The position numbers were made by a program, and so were the translations under genes. A stretch of 64,000 nucleotides of DNA from Hofstenia miamia (lineage: Eukaryota > Xenacoelomorpha > Acoela > Hofsteniidae): the NCBI GenBank assembly GCA_900660155.1, contig CABFPE010000133.1, positions 672,806 through 736,805 on the forward strand, read 5' to 3'. The first letter of the stretch is position 1; each line of letters begins with the position of its first letter. Under the pieces are notes generated by a model. It made no database searches, was not told the DNA's origin, and saw only the letters and a program-made list of their open reading frames with translations. This document shows positions 55,366 to 64,000 of this stretch, one piece after another.

Positions 55366-57698
55366 ATTGTTTAATTATGGAAATATGCTAGGATTTTATG
55401 GAAAGATATATCCAAACACAACAAACAATGCATACTATGAATGCAAGATATTTGCTGGAAATCATGTTTTAATGGTACAAATCAATATTGTAGAACCTCA
55501 ATTTGCTGGATGCACACTATTACCCATATTGGATAAATTTCCTTGATGCTCAGATATGCTGTAAAACAAAGCACCATCATGAAAAAACGAAATCCAATGT
55601 ATAAACCTGCATCATGATCATATATCAATGGAATAAAGGTAAAGTTTTGTAGCATTTGTGTAAACTCTATACATTTGTGTTTTTAATTAAATAAACCTAC
55701 CAATATTATTTTCCCAAGTTGCAAAATGTAACATATTGTTCAGTTTTTATGGAGATTGAGTCAAGGATGGTTGAATTTCTCCACCACAGGTAACTTATTT
55801 TTACAATTAAATAATATGATTAAGTAAAAAATGATTTCTTGTACATGTTTAACGTCAATAAAAATTTCCTGGTGAGACTTAATTTGCAAATGAAAACACT
55901 ACATATATTATCACTGCAATGTGTAAAGAAAATAAATTACAAATGAAAAAACAATAGCAAAAACTGTACAAAGAGAATTTCTTCTTTCATAGCATTAAAA
56001 CACGAACTCCTTCACAACTGGTTGATGTTGGGAGGGAACACTTATTGACATTATTGGTGATAAATTAATTATCTTTTCATGATTAAAAGTGCTTGATGCT
56101 TTTTAACAGTAATTTGATTTTGGTCAAATGCTATTATTCAAATCTCTTAGCAAAGAAATGAATTGCAAGACAAATAATTGACAAAATAATTAACTTGAAA
56201 AAATAAATTTACCAAAAAATTTACAATAAATAATTAGTTAAATAGAATTAATTTTTAAAATAGTCCTGATGTTTACAAAATTTCTTTGTTCTTTGTTCTA
56301 TTTTACTTGACATGTCATAGTAATATGTGGTTTCAATTTTTAATGATGAAAGCATTTTTCATCTCAATTAAAGATATGTCACTTTAAAAGATTTTGTTTA
56401 TCAAATAATCAATCATCTTGACATGCAAGAGATTGAAATTGAAAAGTTTTCAGAGTAGTGAATTTGAGTGGATTTTTCTATTATAAATATTAAAAGATCA
56501 AATTAACTAACTTTGTTTACCAATTTACTGCCATTGTTTAATTATGGAAATATGCTAGGATTTTATGGAAAGATATATCCAAACACAACAAACAATGCAT
56601 ACTATGAATGCAAGATATTTGCTGGAAATCATGTTTTAATGGTACAAATCAATATTGTAGAACCTCAATTTGCTGGATGCACACTATTACCCATATTGGA
56701 TAAATTTCCTTGATGCTCAGATATGCTGTAAAACAAAGCACCATCATGAAAAAACGAAATCCAATGTATAAACCTGCATCATGATCATATATCAATGGAA
56801 TAAAGGTAAAGTTTTGTAGCATTTGTGTAAACTCTATACATTTGTGTTTTTAATTAAATAAACCTACCAATATTATTTTCCCAAGTTGCAAAATGTAACA
56901 TATTGTTCAGTTTTTATGGAGATTGAGTCAAGGATGGTTGAATTTCTCCACCACAGGTAACTTATTTTTACAATTAAATAATATGATTAAGTAAAAAATG
57001 ATTTCTTGTACATGTTTAACATCAATAAAAATTTCCTGGTGAGACTTAATTTGCAAATGAAAACACTACATATATTATCACTGCAATGTGTAAAGAAAAT
57101 AAATTACAAATGAAAAAACAATAGCAAAAACTGTACAAAGAGAATTTCTTCTTTCATAGCATTAAAACACGAACTCCTTCACAACTGGTTGATGTTGGGA
57201 GGGAACACTTATTGACATTATTGGTGATAAATTAATTATCTTTTCATGATTAAAAGTGCTTGATGCTTTTTAACAGTAATTTGATTTTGGTCAAATGCTA
57301 TTATTCAAATCTCTTAGCAAAGAAATGAATTGCAAGACAAATAATTGACAAAATAATTAACTTGAAAAAATAAATTTACCAAAAAATTTACAATAAATAA
57401 TTAGTTAAATAGAATTAATTTTTAAAATAGTCCTGATGTTTACAAAATTTCTTTGTTCTTTGTTCTATTTTACTTGACATGTCATAGTAATATGTGGTTT
57501 CAATTTTTAATGATGAAAGCATTTTTCATCTCAATTAAAGATATGTCACTTTAAAAGATTTTGTTTATCAAATAATCAATCATCTTGACATGCAAGAGAT
57601 TGAAATTGAAAAGTTTTCAGAGTAGTGAATTTGAGTGGATTTTTCTATTATAAATATTAAAAGATCAAATTAACTAACTTTGTTTACCAATTTACTGC
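55366..57698. repeat. 1,167-bp tandem duplication
   Basis: 55366-56531 and 56533-57698 are nearly identical; one difference seen is AACGTCAA against AACATCAA at about 55852/57019. Each copy starts with a short open region reading YGNMLGFYGKIYPNTTNNAY followed by YECKIFAG, faintly like part of a CUB domain. The second copy ends exactly where the LTR at 57696 begins. Confidence 0.85.
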
Positions 57699-59487
57699 AA
57701 CATAATTCAGAATCATGTGTGGTCAAATTAAGAGAAACAAAGGAATGAAAGAAGACTGAATTTTGATATAAATATTAATTGTAAAACCACATGATTATGA
57801 TTAGTTAATTATTTGTACAATTTATAAGCAGTAATTTTTCTATTAATTATTTGGCAGTACAAAATGATATTTGACAATTGGTAAGAAGGCCAATCGCAAA
57901 ATGCTAATTAATGCTGACAAGCACAAGACGGCAGACGAAAGAAATCAAAGATTAATAAATTGTCAACAACTCAGCAATAACAGATACTGGGCCAAAATTT
58001 TAGTTTTTAAAGGAAGTTTGTCAATGGTATTACATTGTATTTCATTCATAGTCGACCTACATATTTGAGTGTTTAACAAATTTTAGTATAAAAGCTGTGC
58101 AATATTATATTTTGTTGATGGCCGAAATTTATCCGATTTACTTTGTGTTCTTTTGTCAGGTTTCTTTAATTATTAAATGGAAAGCTAAAAACTAATCAAA
58201 AAGCTGTGTGATTGTGATCAGCACATTAAACAATAATGATTTGCTAGCGCCATTCCCAAGGCTGTGCTGTGGCTGGTAGCTGTTGATCTGCCCAATGTGC
58301 TCATAAGTTAGGTGTAATGATAGGGATTTTTATTCGTTATAGCTTTCCTATTGGTCGTTGTTCATTTTATTATCTTACTATATTTACATTAGCCCTTGTA
58401 GGAGAATTTACATTTTGTTTGTATTGGAAGTTTGTCAATGGTATTACATTGTATTTCATTCATAGTCGATCTANNNNNNNNNNNNNNNNNNNNNNNNNNN
58501 NNNNNNNNNNNNNNNNNNNNNNNNNNNNNNNNNNNNNNNNNNNNNNNNNNNNNNNNNNNNNNNNNNNNNNNNNNNNNNNNNNNNNNNNNNNNNNNNNNNN
58601 NNNNNNNNNNNNNNNNNNNNNNNNNNNNNNNNNNNNNNNNNNNNNNNNNNNNNNNNNNNNNNNNNNNNNNNNNNNNNNNNNNNNNNNNNNNNNNNNNNNN
58701 NNNNNNNNNNNNNNNNNNNNNNNNNNNNNNNNNNNNNNNNNNNNNNNNNNNNNNNNNNNNNNNNNNNNNNNNNNNNNNNNNNNNNNNNNNNNNNNNNNNN
58801 NNNNNNNNNNNNNNNNNNNNNNNNNNNNNNNNNNNNNNNNNNNNNNNNNNNNNGGTATTACATTGTATTTCATTCATAGTCGACCTACAGACCTAATTCC
58901 TCTGTTTATGCTGACCGCTTTGATTGTTCACATGTATGATAGGGTCTTAGCATATATATATTTATCTGTAGGTTTATTAAATGTAAGGCATGATAATAAG
59001 CTAATGCATTCAGGTTGTGAATCTCCTTTATTTTACAACATCATTAATAACAAGAACAATCTATGCACTAAATTAATAGGTTATTCACACACTGTCACAA
59101 TTTCATTATCACACAACATTTCATGCACTGAGTCCTCGTGGCGGCAATTGGTGTTTCTTTTGATGCAACAGTGTTCGTTGGAGATTATAGTTACATCATA
59201 GTTCTTCAATTTCTCTTTGTGTTGTGCCTCAGGTCGGGTGCATAACCCTGTACTTTGTACCAACCATCTCCTGTCTTGAATCTAAATTAATGTTGTTACT
59301 TCTAGTGTCAGTTGTAGCTGTTGATTAGATATTATACTAAAAGTTAAGTAACTACAATTAAGAACAAAAGAATAGAGATGGAATTTGGAATCTGTCACCT
59401 ACCTTACTCAGTAACAATAGGAAATATTCGAAGTAGCTCCTAAATTACACTTAAGTTTACTAGTTGGAAGGTTGTCAAGATTCTACA
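57696..59487 (+). repeat. 5' LTR of family B (with N gap)
   Basis: Starts TGCAACATAATTC and ends GATTCTACA. It contains TATAAAAG near 58.09 kb as a possible promoter. A 380-N run (58474-58853) and a block around GTATTACATTGTATTTCATT present three times show that this part is misassembled. The true length is probably near that of the inverted copy (about 1.29 kb). Confidence 0.75.
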
Positions 59488-59503
59488 TGGCGACCATGAC
59501 AGG
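59488..59503 (+). promoter_or_regulatory. Primer-binding site of family B
   Basis: TGGCGACCATGACAGG lies immediately after the LTR end. TGG complementary to a tRNA 3' CCA end is the expected form; the tRNA is not identified. Confidence 0.65.
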
Positions 59504-59601
59504 CGCCCAACATGCGCAAGGAGAAATTTGAGTCAAGATAGTTGTTTCTTCTCAAGTTAATCAAATTGAAATAGTAATCTAAACATCTGGAAAATAATTA
59601 T

Positions 59602-60887
59602 TGTAGAATCTTGCCAACCTTCATACTAGTAAATCTTAGCTTAATTTAGGGGCTGCTGTGACAATTGGTTCCTCCTTAAATAGTATGGTAGATGACAGAT
59701 TCCAATCTCCATCTCTCTTCTTTTAGTTCTATTGTTTAGTTGTTGGTTAATTAACTTATTATCTAATCAACTGGCATTGACAAGAGACTAACAACTATCC
59801 TTTTAGACACAAGACACGAGACAGAGTGTACAGAGTACAGGGTAAACTACCCGACCTGTGACAAAGCACAACACAAAAGAGGAATCAAAGAATTATGCTA
59901 CAATGAGTATTTCCATCTGATACTGAAACATCAATAGAGACACCAACCACAATTCCGATGACCCAGTGCAGTGAAATAGTGTGCATGTATACGATAGTGA
60001 TAATGTGTGATACCTTCCTAATTTAATGCATTGATTGTTCTTGTTATTGATGAATTTGTCTACTAAGGAAATCTCGCAACCGGGATGCATTAGCTTGTTA
60101 TGATTCCTTACATATAATATCCCTACATATAAATAGTTACATGTTGATCTAGGGTACATGTGAACAATCAATATGGTCGCCACAAAAATGATGAATTGGT
60201 AGTCCGTCAGTCCACTAGTAATCCTATGTAATAAATCCTGTACAAGATAGCACAAACTGATTTTGTAATTTCCTAATAGGGCTAGATGTAATAGCATAAT
60301 GTAATAAGTACCGTAGTACAAACAACGAATGATAGGAAAGGTAATACGAGTAAAAATCCCTATCCTTATACCTAACCTAAGAGCATCTCAGGTAAGCACA
60401 GGCTATACACAATGCACCTGTTAACTGGAGTTGTGAACCACTGTCTATAATACCCAATAGCTCGAACGTTTAGCTTTCCATTCTATTAAATAAAATAACC
60501 TGATACAAAAACGTAAAGTAAATCCAGTAAATTCAATTCATCACCAAAATGATGAATTACACAATTTTTATAGTGAAAAATTAACAAACAATCAAATATT
60601 TGACTAGTACCTGCTAATTTCAGTTGTTGACAATTTCAAACTCTTTAATTTTCATTCATCTGCTGATGACGCACTTCTGCCTTAATTAGCATTTGCGATT
60701 TAGGTCTAGTGCCTTTTTGCCATATAATATCAAAAATTACTGCACTATAAATTTACAAATAATTAACTAATCATAATCATATGTTTGTACAATTAATATT
60801 TTATTTTAATATTCAGCCTTAGTTTCTTCTTCTTTGTTCTTAATTTGACCACATATGATTAGATTACGTGACATTATTAGTGTTACA
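59602..60887 (-). mobile_element. Family B LTR in inverted orientation
   Basis: Its reverse complement matches the LTR at 57696-59487 along its length (TGTAACACTAATAATG to GATTCTACA). It has no target duplication at its borders. It lies between the primer-binding site and gag of the plus-strand element, so it is either an LTR insertion or a rearrangement. Confidence 0.7.
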
Positions 60888-61080
60888 GCAAGTAGTGACT
60901 AAAGAAGAAAGAAGAGGGAACGAACAATAAAATCACACCGGAGCACAAAACAAACGTAAGAAGGGACCACTAAGTCTGATACCCGAAGCACTAATGATAA
61001 AGATGGTAAATTCGAAGAAAAAGACTACTAGGAGTAAGCCAAGAACTTAAAAGACCCCCCAAGCAAGAAGTACACCCAAN

Positions 61081-61403
61081 ATAAATCTTGTACAAGATAA
61101 CACAAACTGATCCCATAATTTCCTAATAGGGCTAGATGTAATAGCATAATGTAATAAATACAGTAGTACGAACAACAAAAGATAGGAAAGCTAATATGAG
61201 TAAAAATCCCTATCCTTATACCTAACCTAAGAGCATCTCAGGTAAGCACCGGCTATACACAATGCACCTGTTAACTGGAGTTGTGAACCACTGTCTATAA
61301 TACCCAATAGCTCGAACGTTTAGCTTTCCATTCTATTAAATAAAATAACCTGATACAAAAACGTAAAGTAAATCCAGTAAATTCAATTCATCACCAAAAT
61401 GAT
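61081..61403. repeat. Duplicate of part of the inverted LTR, bounded by single Ns
   Basis: Roughly 95% identical to 60219-60540 and bracketed by N at 61080 and 61404. Probably a misplaced or alternative-haplotype piece in front of gag. Confidence 0.75.
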
Positions 61404-64000
61404 NATTATGTCCCCAGAAAGTGAACAATCCCCAATGGAACAGGTGCTACAACCTGCGGAGTTAACAAATGAATTTACAATAACCCAGTTAATGGAAATT
61501 ATTGAAAATAATGCGAAAGAAAGGAAGGAGTTAACGAAACAAATAGAACATTTAACAAAGCAAATAATTGAAGTGGAAATAAATAGCATTGAAAAGGAGA
61601 AACTAGTCGAGGAAATAAAAGAAGACATGAGTATACGATTGATGGAGCAGTGAAATTTATTTCAACAACAGATAGAAAAGTTGACAGAAGTAAATAAGGA
61701 AATAAAGCTCCAATGTGAACAATTTCAGAAAATGCTAAAAGAGCTTCATGATGAAAACACTAATTTACGAGAGGATAACATAGTAAAGCAGTTGGAAATT
61801 GATAATTTAAAGGACGAGTTGCAATTAATCAAGTTAAAGAAAACCGAAATAAAAACAATAGAAAATGTCACAGTGGAAAAACCGCATGAATTAAATTCAG
61901 CGATGCCACAAAAGGAGATACCAATTCAAGACTACAAAAGTTCGGAAACTGAAGAAGAGTTTATAAGAAAATTGGTAGAAAATGTAACGAAACAATTTAA
62001 GGAAAATGTGGAAAAACTGATTGAAAGGAAACCTGTGTTTCAAGACACAATATTATTGGAAGATGAAGAAAATGAGATATCAACATGTAAAGTGATATTG
62101 CCTAAATTTACAGGCAGAGTGGACAATTACTCACCTACATTTAACGAATGGCTGGAAATATTCGAAATGAGTATGAAAGAACAAAAAGTCACACAGAACA
62201 GGGCAGCAGCAAGATTCCCACTATATTTAAGTGGTGCGGCATATCAACACTATTTAGTGTTAGATTCAGAAACAAAAATGAATTGCAAAAAAATTGATAG
62301 GAGAGTATTGACAATACTACAATGATGAAAGCTTTAAGAGCCAGTATAGGATGCTATTAAATGGAATAAAAATGAACAGTAAAGACGATTTAAGAAATTA
62401 CATGTCTCAAGTAGAGCGATTGTTAAAACTTCGTTCTAGAGAAAGTAGTTATTCTAAATATGATTTATTTGCACACATCTGTAAAGGATTGCCAGAGGCA
62501 ATACGGACACAATTTCAAATTAAATGTGATGCAGATGATGCGTTGGATAAAATGATTAGAAAAGGATTGGCGATACAAATCACAATGGAGAGTAAAGCAA
62601 GAATTAGTGAGAATTCGACGATTACAAAACAAATAGTTAATCAAACAATACCGATGGTGAATAAACCAACTGGTAAGACCATAGCAAAGATATCTGGGGA
62701 GGAACTAGTGAAAATAAAATTAAAAGATGGAACTATAAAGCAAATAAAACGNCAAGACTACAAAAGTTCGGAAACTGAAGAAGAGTTTATAAGAAAATTG
62801 GTAGAAAATGTAACGAAACAATTTAAGGAAAATGTGGAAAAACTGATTGAAAGGAAACCTGTGTTTCAAGACACAATATTATTGGAAGATGAAGAAAATG
62901 AGATATCAACATGTAAAGTGATATTGCCTAAATTTACAGGCAGAGTGGACAATTACTCACCTACATTTAACGAATGGCTGGAAATATTCGAAATGAGTAT
63001 GAAAGAACAAAAAGTCACACAGAACAGGGCAGCAGCAAGATTCCCACTATATTTAAGTGGTGCGGCATATCAACACTATTTAGTGTTAGATTCAGAAACA
63101 AAAATGAATTGCAAAAAAATTGATAGGAGAGTATCGACAATACTACGATGATGAAAGCTTTAAAAGCCAGTATAGGATGCTATTAAATGGAATAAAAATG
63201 AACAGTAAAGACGATTTAAGAAATTATATGTCTCAAGTAGAGCGATTGCTAAAACTTCGTTCTAGAGAAAGTAGTTATTCTAAATATGATTTATTTGCAC
63301 ACATCTGTAAAGGATTGCCAGAGGCAATACGGACACAATTTCAAATTAAATGTGATGCAGATGATGCGTTGGATAAAATGATTAGAAAAGGATTGGCGAT
63401 ACAAATCACAATGGAGAGTAAAGCAAGAATTAGTGAGAATTCGACGATTACAAAACAAATAGTTAATCAAACAATACCGATGGTGAATAAACCAACTGGT
63501 AAGACCATAGCAAAGATATCTGGGGAGGAACTAGTGAAAATAAAATTAAAAGATGGAACTATAAAGCAAATAAAACGAAAAGATTTGAAATGTCAAGCCT
63601 GTGGTAACAAGGGACATATGAAAAAATACTTTACGAGACAAATAAACTGGATAGAAGAGGAGGATGTGGATTTCGACGAAGAAGACCTCATAGAAAATGA
63701 GGAGGACCAAGACAAAGAAGAGGAAATGGAATCGGCAGAAGTAGAAAATTTAAATTAAAGGGAGCGCCATCTCTGAAAAACTGAGCACCCGTACTAATAG
63801 TGACTGATCTACTAAAAACAAATATGATAACAATTGTTATTAATAGAGGTAGAAGCGACAGTAGATACGGGAGCAGTGATATCAATAATAACGGATGAGT
63901 AAGCAAAGAAAGTTGGATTTCAAAGAGAACAATTAAACAATGAAAAAAATAGATTAATAAGTGCTTCTGGAGATTACATTGACGTGAAAGGTAAGTTGGA

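Larger units (their letters stand above)
57696..64000 (+). mobile_element. Ty3/gypsy-like LTR element, family B, 5' part
   Basis: Plus-strand element running off the window. Parts: 5' LTR 57696-59487; primer-binding site 59488-59503; an inverted LTR copy 59602-60887; gag about 61.41-63.76 kb (coiled-coil start, capsid-like core with FPLYLSGAAYQHYL, and a zinc-knuckle region near 63.6 kb); start of retropepsin near 63.85 kb (VDTGA). Gag and protease are homologous to family A, but the LTR sequence is largely different. It is broken in a few places, partly by assembly duplications. A stretch 61927-62752 is repeated at 62753-63578 after a single N, with only a few differences, as expected for unmerged haplotypes. 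Confidence 0.8.

Noticed and set aside
58317-59201. Long open reading across the N run
   Set aside because: The length comes from Ns translated as X; the flanks are LTR sequence.
1-64000. CRISPR arrays, bacterial operons, rRNA or tRNA genes
   Set aside because: The sequence is eukaryotic; no regular spacer arrays or recognisable rRNA were seen, and I could not identify a tRNA cloverleaf by reading.

Overview
The window is AT-rich eukaryotic DNA, most likely from a non-vertebrate animal. It has GT-AG introns, a class A GPCR, many (TA)n tracts and a mixed load of Ty3-like, Penelope-like, LINE and cut-and-paste elements. The species cannot be named from sequence alone. The assembly is imperfect: single-N joins and N runs are often flanked by exact duplicated blocks, so several 'repeats' are probably unmerged haplotypes or gap-fill artefacts.

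Layout. 0-2.4 kb: one orphan host exon (minus) and a partial copy of a DNA transposon. 2.4-10 kb: a mosaic of fossil pieces of one Ty3-like family (third-ORF region with 3' LTR; a full-length LTR; pol end, spacer and protease pieces). 10.35-14.11 kb (minus): a complete two-exon rhodopsin-like GPCR of 324 residues, the best-supported gene here. 15.1-15.7 kb: LINE reverse-transcriptase fossil. 15.93-36.24 kb (plus): a host gene read as a membrane protein made of about 16 exons, nearly all tiny and all phase 1-1. They encode a signal peptide, a Cys-rich ectodomain, a Thr/Ser stalk, a hydrophobic membrane region and a charged tail. Its introns hold a Penelope-like remnant, a mariner-like remnant, a 129-bp palindromic MITE and a 1.86-kb TIR element with a TTAA-flanked MITE nested inside it. 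36.4-43.3 kb: no clear gene, but three minisatellites and a dispersed duplication. 43.35-53.85 kb (minus): a Ty3-like LTR element with a 4-bp target duplication, a polypurine tract and an unusual ~3-kb coding region after pol. 53.9-57.7 kb: AT-rich DNA with a 1,167-bp tandem duplication. 57.7-64 kb (plus): a second Ty3-like element with 5' LTR, primer-binding site, gag and protease start, interrupted by an inverted LTR and running off the window.

The two items most worth follow-up are the micro-exon membrane-protein gene, whose every symmetric exon could be skipped or included without changing frame, and the large third coding region carried by the Ty3-like family in three copies of this window. 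The GPCR and the micro-exon gene lie back to back (minus and plus) about 1.8 kb apart; nothing in the sequence shows that they work together.
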